The notes: generated by a model from the letters alone, not told the origin. DNA of 6,804 nucleotides from JBDRNO01 sp043811005 (GCA_043811005.1 JBDRNO010000188.1:1-6804); one strand, 5' to 3'; positions 1-6,540 are shown, counted from the first letter of the stretch. Numbers and translations: made by a program.

Positions 1-1
1 C

Positions 2-3000
2 GCAAATTTCTATTCATGGTCGCCATCAACAGGTCTGGATACAACTTCAGGTCCTACTGTTATTGCCGCACCTGCTTCAACAATCACTTATACGGTATTA
101 GGTACTTCCTATGATGGTTGCAACAATGAAGATTCTGTAACCATAACTGTGAACCCAACACCCACTGCCAATGCCGGTACAGACGATATAATTTGTAGAG
201 GAGAGACATACACCTTATCCGGTTCAATAGGTGGTAGCGCATTGAGCTCTACCTGGACAACTTCAGGAACCGGGTCCTTTGATAATGCTGCTTCATTAAC
301 TGCAACCTATACACCTTCACCAGCAGACACAACTTTTGGAAGCGTAACATTGATCTTAACCACAGATGACCCGGCAGGACCTTGCATCGCGGCTTTGGAT
401 TCAATGGTATTAACATTTTATCCTTCACTTACAGCTACCATTACTGCAAGTACAAATATTTCTTGTATCGGTGGCAATGACGGCTCTGCCACGGTTGGCG
501 CAAGCGGTGGAACCGGATCTTATACTTATCTGTGGGATGACCCAGGTTCGCAAACAACTGCAACAGCAACCGGCTTATATCCTATAACCTATATTGCTAC
601 TGTTACCGATGTCAATGGTTGTCTTGATACCGCATCAGTAACCCTTTCTGAACCCCCAACTGCACTGTCACTAACTGCAAGCAATGTAAGTGCTACTTGC
701 GGTAACCCTGACGGACAAGCATCCGTATCTGTTACCGGGGGTACAGGTGCCTATACATACTTGTGGGACGATCCAACCTCCCAAACTACCAGCACTGCTA
801 CCGGGCTTCTAGCTGGCAGTTATACTGTTACCGTTACAGATGCCAATAGTTGCACCGATAATGCAACAGTCACTGTTAATGATGCAGGCGCTCCTACTGC
901 CACTATTACCGACAGCACTAATGTGAGTTGTAATGGTGATTGTAATGGTGATGCTACTGTTACTCCATCCGGAGGAAACGGAGCTTACACCTATTTATGG
1001 AATGATCCCGGTTCTCAAACTGATTCAACAGCAACAGGGTTATGCTCAGGAAATTATAATGTCACGGTTACTGACGACTCCGGATGCGTAGCTGTGGCTA
1101 ATATCATTATTACACAACCATCTATCCTGGAAATTGATACGATCTCTGTAACCGATGTAACTGTTTACGGAGGCAGTGACGGAGCGATAGATATTGTTGT
1201 AAGCGGAGGAACAGCGCCTTACACTTATTTGTGGGATGATCTAAGTACAAATACAACAGAAGATATCAGCAGCTTGACAGCAGGAACTTACACCCTAATT
1301 GTTACAGATACCAACGGATGTATAGACTCTTTAAGTATTGTTGTTAATGAACCGCTACCTGCTCCGGCTAATGATGATTGTGCGGGTGCAATATCCCTTA
1401 CTCAGAATGCCACCTGTATCACAACAACAGGTGATGTTGCCGGTGCAACAGAATCCTTGGCTGGTTGTTACGGAAACGCAGATGATGACATTTGGTTCTC
1501 ATTTGTTGCAACTTCCGACAATCCAATCATAGATGTCACGGGATCAGCAAGTTTTGATGCAGTGATAGAAATGTTTGATAGTTGCGGTGGAACTTCTTTG
1601 GATTGTGTGGATAATACAGGAAGTGGTGGAACGGAAACAATAAGTGCAACGGGATTGAATATTGGTAATACATATTTCGTAAGAGTATATGACTATTACT
1701 CATCAATACCAGTTACTCCTACTTTTGATATTTGTGTATATGACACCCCTGCACCACCAGCTAATGATGATTGTGCAGGTGCTATGGCTCTTACAGTTTA
1801 TCCTGACGGGGATTGTCCTGCCAATGCTACTACGGGAACAACCGTTAGTGCAACAGTTGATGGTGCTGATCCTGCCTGTGATCCCGGCACAATTCAAGAT
1901 GTATGGTATTCATTCAATTCAGGTACAAATACTGAAATTTTATTTGATATAGCTTTAGGCACTGCATCTTCTGATATCGGACTTGAAATATTTGATAGTT
2001 GCGGAGTGCCTGCAACCAACTTGTCCTTGAATTGCAGTTATGCATCTTCCGGTCAAACCACTATAACAGGGTTTCCCGGAGTTGCTACAACATATCTTTT
2101 CAGAATATTTACTAACACAGATTGGGATACACCCGGAACATTTGATGTTTGCCTAAGCGAACCACCTCCACCACCTGCAAATGATGAGTGTACAAATGCA
2201 ATTGCAGTTGCGTGCGATACTACAATCTCAGGCACAACAACCTTTGCTACTCTTGATACAGCATCCGCTGATTGCGGACTAGCTACTGTTACCGCTCCCG
2301 GTGTATGGTATTCATTCATTGGTACCGGGGAGAGCGTTACAGCAAGCACTTGTGATTCAGCTACTTACGATACTAAAATTGGCATATATGATGGTAGTTG
2401 CGGTTCATTGAACTGCATTGATGGTAATGATGACGGAGCCGGCTGCTCCGGGTATACTTCTGAAATAACTTTCTTCTCCGTTGCAGGTACAACTTATTAC
2501 ATCCTGATTCACGGTTATAGTACAGGGACAGGTGATTTTGATCTCACGATTACCTGTACTCCATGTGCTCCTCTTACTGTTACAACTTCAAGTACAGATC
2601 CAATCTGTAACGGTGTTTGTGATGGCGATGCTACTGTGTCTGTATCTGGTGGTACTACTCCTTATGCTTATTTATGGGATGATCCTGGTGCACAAACCGA
2701 TTCCACAGCAACCGGCTTATGTGCGGGCGCCTATACAGTTATTATTACCGATTCCATTTTCTGCCCGGATACTGCCAATGTTACGATCATTGAACCATCT
2801 ATACTTGTAGTTGATACTGTATCTGTAACTCATGTGTCGGCTAATGGAGGCAATGACGGTGCTATAGACATTATAGTAACCGGTGGAACAATTCCTTATA
2901 CTTATTCATGGTCAACCGGTGATACAGCAGAAGACATCAGCGGTTTAACAGCGGGAACTTACTGTGTTAATGTTATAGATGCTAATGGCTGCACGGATTC

Positions 3001-4177
3001 TTTATGTGTTATTATTACTGAACCGCCACCAGCTCCTGCTAATGATAATTGTGTTGATGCTGAAGCTCTAACAGTTTATCCTGCAGTGGATTGTCCTGCC
3101 AATGCAACTACCGGAACAACTGTTGATGCTACAGTTGATGGTGCAGATCCTACATGTGATCCCGGTACAATTCAAGATGTCTGGTATTCATTCAATTCAG
3201 GTACAAATACGGATATTATATTTGATATAGCTTTAGGTACGGCTTCTACTGATATCGGACTTGAAATATTTGATAGTTGCGGAGTACCTGCAACCACCTT
3301 GTCGTTGAATTGCACTTATGCATCTTCCGGTCAAACTACTATAACAGGTTTCCCTGGAGTTGCCACACCTTACTTCTTCAGGATATTTACTAACACAGAT
3401 TTTGATACACCGGGTACATTTGATGTTTGCCTGAGCGAAGTAGCATGTGCCCTCACTACTACAACTTCCAGTACTGATGCAAGCTGTAGCGGAGTGTGTG
3501 ATGGTGATGCTACTGTTTCTGTAACTAGTGGTACTTTACCTTATACATATCTATGGGATGATCCTGGTGCACAAACCGATTCCACAGCAACCGGCTTATG
3601 TGCAGGAACTTATAACGCTGCAGTTACAGATGCAAACAGTTGTACTGCTACTGCTTCTGTAACAATTTCTAATCTGACTTCCATCACCCTTTATATCTCT
3701 ACTACAGATGATACACAAGGTGGTGCTTGTAATGGTACAGCTTCTGTAACTGCCTCCGGAGGTGCAAGCCCTTATACATATTTATGGAGCAATGGTCAAA
3801 CAACCTCAACCGCTACTGCACTTTGCGCGGGAAACTACTCTGTTGTAGTTACCGATGCCAATGGATGCAACAACGCTGCTGCTGACTCTGTATTTGAATC
3901 TACTGGAATTTTTACGGCTTATACAAATACAATATTTAATATTTATCCCAATCCAACTTCCGGAAAAATAAATGTAGAATTTGCTATAGATAAGCCGAAA
4001 GATGTTAATATTACTGTAACAAATATAATAGGAGAGGTTGTGACAAGTGCAGAAATTGATAATGCCATTTTAGGAATTTACACAATTGATCTAACTGAAA
4101 GAGCAAACGGCATCTATTACATCTATATACAGACAGAAGATGATGTGATTGTTAAAAAGGTCTCAGTAGTAAGATGA
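2..4177 (+). CDS. Large secreted SprB-repeat / PAND-module protein with T9SS sorting domain (5'-partial)
   Basis: The frame is open from base 2 to a TGA at 4175-4177, giving 1391 visible residues. The GTG at 149 lies inside an Ig-like domain that begins at the window edge, so it is not the start; signal peptide and N-terminus are missing. Order of modules: Ig/PKD-like domain (2-160, YSWSPSTGL...DSVTITVNP), a second Ig-like domain (about 164-424, STWTTSGTGSF), four SprB-type repeats (425-1354), three beta-sandwich modules starting PAND(D/E)C and carrying D-W-(F/Y)-S-F or a variant (1355-2557), two SprB repeats (2558-3025), a fourth PAND module (3026-3439), two SprB repeats (3440-3901), and a type A T9SS sorting domain (about 3929-4174, IYPNPTSG to VKKVSVVR). 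SprB repeats are known from the Flavobacterium gliding adhesin SprB. Export through the outer membrane by T9SS, with anchoring or release at the surface, is inferred from the sorting domain. No catalytic domain is visible, so adhesion or matrix building is the best guess. Cys are frequent and often paired (CNG-C-GD), suggesting disulfide-stabilised repeats. Confidence 0.93.
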   Translation, partial: ANFYSWSPSTGLDTTSGPTVIAAPASTITYTVLGTSYDGCNNEDSVTITVNPTPTANAGTDDIICRGETYTLSGSIGGSALSSTWTTSGTGSFDNAASLTATYTPSPADTTFGSVTLILTTDDPAGPCIAALDSMVLTFYPSLTATITASTNISCIGGNDGSATVGASGGTGSYTYLWDDPGSQTTATATGLYPITYIATVTDVNGCLDTASVTLSEPPTALSLTASNVSATCGNPDGQASVSVTGGTGAYTYLWDDPTSQTTSTATGLLAGSYTVTVTDANSCTDNATVTVNDAGAPTATITDSTNVSCNGDCNGDATVTPSGGNGAYTYLWNDPGSQTDSTATGLCSGNYNVTVTDDSGCVAVANIIITQPSILEIDTISVTDVTVYGGSDGAIDIVVSGGTAPYTYLWDDLSTNTTEDISSLTAGTYTLIVTDTNGCIDSLSIVVNEPLPAPANDDCAGAISLTQNATCITTTGDVAGATESLAGCYGNADDDIWFSFVATSDNPIIDVTGSASFDAVIEMFDSCGGTSLDCVDNTGSGGTETISATGLNIGNTYFVRVYDYYSSIPVTPTFDICVYDTPAPPANDDCAGAMALTVYPDGDCPANATTGTTVSATVDGADPACDPGTIQDVWYSFNSGTNTEILFDIALGTASSDIGLEIFDSCGVPATNLSLNCSYASSGQTTITGFPGVATTYLFRIFTNTDWDTPGTFDVCLSEPPPPPANDECTNAIAVACDTTISGTTTFATLDTASADCGLATVTAPGVWYSFIGTGESVTASTCDSATYDTKIGIYDGSCGSLNCIDGNDDGAGCSGYTSEITFFSVAGTTYYILIHGYSTGTGDFDLTITCTPCAPLTVTTSSTDPICNGVCDGDATVSVSGGTTPYAYLWDDPGAQTDSTATGLCAGAYTVIITDSIFCPDTANVTIIEPSILVVDTVSVTHVSANGGNDGAIDIIVTGGTIPYTYSWSTGDTAEDISGLTAGTYCVNVIDANGCTDSLCVIITEPPPAPANDNCVDAEALTVYPAVDCPANATTGTTVDATVDGADPTCDPGTIQDVWYSFNSGTNTDIIFDIALGTASTDIGLEIFDSCGVPATTLSLNCTYASSGQTTITGFPGVATPYFFRIFTNTDFDTPGTFDVCLSEVACALTTTTSSTDASCSGVCDGDATVSVTSGTLPYTYLWDDPGAQTDSTATGLCAGTYNAAVTDANSCTATASVTISNLTSITLYISTTDDTQGGACNGTASVTASGGASPYTYLWSNGQTTSTATALCAGNYSVVVTDANGCNNAAADSVFESTGIFTAYTNTIFNIYPNPTSGKINVEFAIDKPKDVNITVTNIIGEVVTSAEIDNAILGIYTIDLTERANGIYYIYIQTEDDVIVKKVSVVR
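425..1354 (+). repeat. Array of four SprB-type protein repeats (coding)
   Basis: Four units of about 76-79 codons each: 425-655, 656-883, 884-1120 and 1121-1354. Each shows the pattern (D/N)G-A-V--SGG--(A/P)YTYLW followed by TATGL-AG-Y-V-VTD--(G/S)C and ends at a short acidic-Pro linker (EP, ND, QP, EP). Units 1-3 have the usual Cys near the start (SCIGG, TCGNP, SCNGDCNGD). Unit 4 lacks it and has YGGSDGAIDIVVSGG instead. Boundaries are by eye and could shift a few residues. Confidence 0.85.
1355..1744 (+). repeat. PAND module 1 of the large secreted protein (coding)
   Basis: Begins PAPANDDC and holds DDIWFSF, an IEMFDSCGG strand and a final TFDICVYD. The strand pattern resembles PPC-like (bacterial pre-peptidase C-terminal) beta-sandwiches common in Bacteroidota surface proteins. 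This is the most divergent of the first two modules and keeps the same order of landmarks. Binding function is unknown. Confidence 0.7.
1745..2161 (+). repeat. PAND module 2, near-copy of module 4 (coding)
   Basis: Runs from TPAPPANDDC through QDVWYSF, GLEIFDSCG and TFDVCLSE. Hand alignment from ANDDC to CLSE with the module at 3026-3439 gives 16 differences in 134 residues, about 88 percent identity, with no gaps. Long stretches are identical at DNA level too, for example the 37 bases ending in TTGCGGAGT. Such similarity is far above that to modules 1 and 3. Confidence 0.85.
2162..2557 (+). repeat. PAND module 3 (coding)
   Basis: Starts after a run of prolines (PPPPPANDEC) and has GVWYSF, YDTKIGIYDGSCG, a Cys-bearing DGNDDGAGC segment and ends DFDLTITC. 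It is the version of this module most often seen in Bacteroidota secreted proteins (YDT-I-(V/I)YDG-C----C-DGNDD). The acidic DGNDDG stretch could bind calcium, which is inference only. Confidence 0.75.
2558..3025 (+). repeat. SprB-type repeats 5 and 6 (coding)
   Basis: Unit 5 (2558-2797) has CNGVCDGDATVSVSGG and TATGLCAGAY. Unit 6 (2798-3025) has GGNDGAIDIIVTGG and SGLTAGTY. The pair matches units 3 and 4 in type and order, including the linker that joins them (PSIL-(I/V)DT-SVT-V), which points to duplication of the pair as a block. Confidence 0.85.
2673..2724 (+). repeat. 52-base exact direct repeat, copy 1
   Basis: Bases 2673-2724 are identical to 3552-3603. The block encodes the WDDPGAQTDSTATGLC part of SprB repeats 5 and 7. 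Sequence to either side diverges, including at synonymous sites (TTA versus CTA for Leu just before it). Confidence 0.95.
3026..3439 (+). repeat. PAND module 4, near-copy of module 2 (coding)
   Basis: Begins PPAPANDNC and shares TVYP--DCPANATTGTTV, DPGTIQDVWYSFNSGTNT and the CLSE end with the module at 1745-2161. The differences are concentrated in the first 17 residues after PAND and scattered singly afterwards. Confidence 0.85.
3440..3901 (+). repeat. SprB-type repeats 7 and 8 (coding)
   Basis: Unit 7 (3440-3676) has CSGVCDGDATVSVTSG and TATGLCAGTY and shares a 52-base exact match with unit 5. Unit 8 (3677-3901) has ACNGTASVTASGG, YTYLWSNGQTTSTAT and TDANGC, the most consensus-like SprB unit here, and leads directly into the linker before the sorting domain. 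Confidence 0.85.
3552..3603 (+). repeat. 52-base exact direct repeat, copy 2
   Basis: Second copy of the block at 2673-2724, 879 bases downstream and in the same frame (879 is divisible by 3), so recombination between the copies would remove or add 293 codons without breaking the gene. Confidence 0.95.
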
Positions 4178-4188
4178 CAAAATAGTGA

Positions 4189-4224
4189 AACTTCAATCTG
4201 CGATTAGATTTGATGATTGAAGTT
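4189..4224 (+). repeat. 10-bp perfect inverted repeat just after the large gene
   Basis: AACTTCAATC at 4189-4198 pairs with GATTGAAGTT at 4215-4224 around a 16-base loop. It begins 12 bases after the stop codon. No T-run follows, so it is not a typical rho-independent terminator. It could protect the mRNA 3' region or be part of a larger folded transcript. Confidence 0.6.
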
Positions 4225-4380
4225 ATACATGAAACAGGGTAAATTGTTGCATTTCTATCCTGGGAATTCAGGAATGGCAGAGACCCCCAATTTGGGCGTC
4301 TGTACATTCCTCGGTATCAGTCTACAGCAGGCATATCAGAGAATTTGTTATACGGAAATTTATCCCGTTCATAGTATAAC

Positions 4381-4418
4381 CCCTCAAGGTTCTGAAAACC
4401 TTGAGGGATTTCTTTTTT
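4381..4418 (+). terminator. Rho-independent terminator of the large secreted-protein gene
   Basis: CCCTCAAGGTT (4381-4391) and AACCTTGAGGG (4397-4407) form an 11-bp perfect stem with a 5-base loop. It is followed by ATTTC and a run of six T at 4413-4418. The stem lies 204 bases after the stop codon, so the transcript of the first gene would have a long 3' untranslated part unless a separate RNA is made from this stretch. Confidence 0.85.
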
Positions 4419-4547
4419 ACAATCAAAAATAAATACAGGCAACCTACTTATTTAATATACGTCTCCTATTTACTCAAATAATTCACAAACATGTAATTAA
4501 TATTTATTAATTTTCGGGATTAATACATAGAAAACATAAGTTATTTT

Positions 4548-6488
4548 ATGAGTAAAAGAAGACTACTCACAACTTGTATCATATTTATATTTTCCTTAAG
4601 TGTTACAAATGCTCAAAGGACATGCGGAACCATGGTTTACCTGGAAGCTCAAAAAGCTGCCGATCCCATTGGTTTTGCTAAGAGGATGGCATTGATTGAA
4701 GCACAAGTAGTGGAATGGAAAAGCAAGCAAGTATCCCTAAAAAAAGGTAAGAAAGTTGTCATAACAATTCCAACAGTAGTGCATATTGTTTATAATAATT
4801 CAACTGAAAATATTTCAGATGCACAGATCCTATCCCAGATTGATGTATTAAATGAAGATTACAGGCGGCTTAATGCAGATACATCAAATACTCCAGGTGC
4901 ATTTCTTAGTGCTGCCGCAGATTGTGAGATTGAGTTTTGCCTTGCACAGAGAGATCCAAGCGGGAATACCACAAACGGAATTACCAGAACTTCTACTTCT
5001 CATGGTACATTTTCATGGGATGATGATGTAAAATACGATTCCCAAGGCGGAAAAGATGCATGGCCAAAAAATGATTACTTAAATATCTGGATTTGTAATT
5101 TAGGTGGAGGTTTATTAGGTTACGCAACCCCTCCGGGAGGACCATCAGCAACAGATGGTGTTGTCATTGGTTACAACTACTTTGGCAGAACAGGTACCCT
5201 ATACCCACCTTATGATAAAGGGAGAACAACCACTCATGAAGTTGGTCACTGGCTAAGTTTAGAGCATACATGGGGCGATGATGGCGGTTCATGCAGCGGG
5301 TCAGATAATGTTAGTGATACTCCCAATCAGGCAAGTGAAACGTATGGATGCCCTTCATTTCCCAAAACAGATGCTTGTTCGCCTTCATCTCCCGGTATTA
5401 TGTTCATGAATTATTTGGATTATACGGATGATGCTTGTATGAACCTGTTTACCCAAGGACAGAAAATCAGGATGGTAGCTACTTTAAATGGATCCAGATT
5501 AAGCATACAAAGTTCCCTTGGTTGTGTCCCGGTATCTGCATTTAACTATGATGCAAGCATTTCTACGATTATTGAGCCCAATGGTTCTGACTGTAATCAA
5601 GCCACAATTAATCCTGTTGTAACACTTAATAATATTGGTTCAAATACATTAACGTCCATTATAATAAACTACGATATAGATGGCGGACCAAATAATACTT
5701 ATTCCTGGACGGGGTCACTCGCTACTTCAGCAACAGAAGATGTATCTTTACCAAGCATAACGGTTTCCACAGGAACGCATACTTTTAATGCTTCAACATC
5801 AAATCCCAATGGAAATACTGATGAGGATCCTACTAATGACGCAAATTCTTCCTCTTTCAGTTCAATAGCAGGGACCATTGTTACACTTACATTAACATTA
5901 GATGATTATGGCAGTGAAAATACATGGGAAATTCTGGATTCCAATAGTACGGTTCTGTATTCAGGTGGGCCTTATTCAGATGGAGTAGATGGTACTGTAA
6001 TTACTGAGGAATTCTGTCTTAACAATGGATGTTATGATTTTACCATATATGATTCCTATGGGGATGGGATGTGTTGCCAAGAGGGCAACGGTTCATATTT
6101 GGTAGAAGACGATTTATTCAGTATATTGGCATCCGGAGGTGCAGACTGGGGAGATCCTGAAGATGGAGATACAACTAATTTTTGCTTATCCTCAACAGTT
6201 GGTTTCACTCCCCCGGATCTAGCTGATTTTCATTCTCCAAATAGTATCAATCTTTTTCCAAATCCATCTTCCGGGATTGTTAATTTTAAATTTCTTTCAG
6301 ATAATCAAAAAGATCTTAGCATTACCATAATAAATTTAACTGGTGAGATTGTTTCAGTTGCAAGCTGGCACAATGCCTCAAATGAAAAACAAACCATAGA
6401 CCTTTCGGGAATTGCAAATGGCATTTATTTCATTCACATCTTAACTGATGATGAAGCTATGGTAAAAAAGATGGTAATTTTTAGATAA
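4548..6488 (+). CDS. Secreted pappalysin-like M43 zinc metalloprotease with T9SS sorting domain
   Basis: The protein has 646 residues. Residues 1-22 form a signal peptide (KRR, hydrophobic core, TNA before Gln23), followed by a short pro-region with CGTM (Cys26). The catalytic domain spans about 50-328: IPTVVHIVY, DYRRLNADT, then HEVGHWLSLEHTWGD with zinc ligands His230, His234, His240 and general base Glu231, typical of M43. The expected Met-turn reads MNYLDYTDDACM, with Leu290 where relatives usually have Met. Next come a CARDB-like domain (about 335-440), a beta-rich domain with DSYGDGMCC (Asp502-Cys510, domain about 443-549) and a type A T9SS sorting domain (566-646, LFPNPSSG to VKKMVIFR). 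It should be exported by Sec, cross the outer membrane by T9SS and cleave peptides outside the cell; the substrate is unknown. The ATG is chosen because an in-frame TAA stands at 4521 and the signal peptide begins at once. No Shine-Dalgarno sequence is seen, normal for this phylum. Two in-frame stops (TAATAA, 6486-6491) end the gene. Confidence 0.93.
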   Translation: MSKRRLLTTCIIFIFSLSVTNAQRTCGTMVYLEAQKAADPIGFAKRMALIEAQVVEWKSKQVSLKKGKKVVITIPTVVHIVYNNSTENISDAQILSQIDVLNEDYRRLNADTSNTPGAFLSAAADCEIEFCLAQRDPSGNTTNGITRTSTSHGTFSWDDDVKYDSQGGKDAWPKNDYLNIWICNLGGGLLGYATPPGGPSATDGVVIGYNYFGRTGTLYPPYDKGRTTTHEVGHWLSLEHTWGDDGGSCSGSDNVSDTPNQASETYGCPSFPKTDACSPSSPGIMFMNYLDYTDDACMNLFTQGQKIRMVATLNGSRLSIQSSLGCVPVSAFNYDASISTIIEPNGSDCNQATINPVVTLNNIGSNTLTSIIINYDIDGGPNNTYSWTGSLATSATEDVSLPSITVSTGTHTFNASTSNPNGNTDEDPTNDANSSSFSSIAGTIVTLTLTLDDYGSENTWEILDSNSTVLYSGGPYSDGVDGTVITEEFCLNNGCYDFTIYDSYGDGMCCQEGNGSYLVEDDLFSILASGGADWGDPEDGDTTNFCLSSTVGFTPPDLADFHSPNSINLFPNPSSGIVNFKFLSDNQKDLSITIINLTGEIVSVASWHNASNEKQTIDLSGIANGIYFIHILTDDEAMVKKMVIFR

Positions 6489-6500
6489 TAACAAATATTA

Positions 6501-6540
6501 AGACTTCCTAAATCTTGAAGATTTAGGAAGTCTGGTTCTT
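6501..6540 (+). terminator. Hairpin after the protease gene, probable terminator
   Basis: AGACTTCCTAAATCT (6501-6515) and AGATTTAGGAAGTCT (6519-6533) form a 15-bp perfect stem with a 3-base loop, 12 bases after the first stop codon. The tail is GGTTCTT, a weak T-tract, so termination may be incomplete. The palindrome would work on either strand, but no gene on the minus strand is seen. Confidence 0.6.

Larger units (their letters stand above)
4178..4547. other. Intergenic region of 370 bases between adhesin-like and protease genes
   Basis: It holds no gene I can support. A 71-codon frame at 4217-4432 runs through the terminator hairpin, has no family resemblance I recognise and is taken as chance. 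Bases 4225-4380 are less AT-rich than the rest and contain several small dyads: GTTATAC at 4347-4353 with GTATAAC at 4374-4380, and GGAATG with CATTCC flanking a CCC-AATTT-GGG core near 4271-4310. After the terminator, 4420-4547 is very AT-rich and must carry the promoter of the protease gene. The nearest match to the Bacteroidota -7 element TAnnTTTG is TAATTTTC at 4508-4515, without a clear TTG element upstream. Confidence 0.6.

Noticed and set aside
149..151. GTG as start codon of the large gene
   Set aside because: The frame is open further upstream and encodes a domain that flows through this codon.
1338..2810. Short open frames on both strands inside the large gene (1338-1532 +, 1689-1952 +, 1703-1897 -, 2053-2349 -, 2532-2810 +)
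   Set aside because: They lie within a clearly coding repeat region in another frame, have low-complexity translations that mirror the repeats, and show no domain or signal of their own.
425..3901. CRISPR or other DNA-level repeat array
   Set aside because: The periodicity of about 230 or 400 bases is protein-module periodicity with third-position divergence, not short identical repeats with unique spacers.
4217..4432. 71-codon open frame in the intergenic region
   Set aside because: It reads through the terminator stem, has no start context or recognisable family, and its C-terminal third is simply the hairpin translated.
4508..4515. TAATTTTC as a Bacteroidota -7 promoter element
   Set aside because: It differs from TAnnTTTG at the last base and no TTG lies at the right distance upstream; in such AT-rich DNA one partial match is not enough to call a promoter.
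4548..4650. Lipoprotein signal in the protease (LTTC at residues 7-10)
   Set aside because: The Cys is followed by more hydrophobic core (IIFIF) and the position before it is Thr; a signal peptidase I site TNA before Gln23 fits better.
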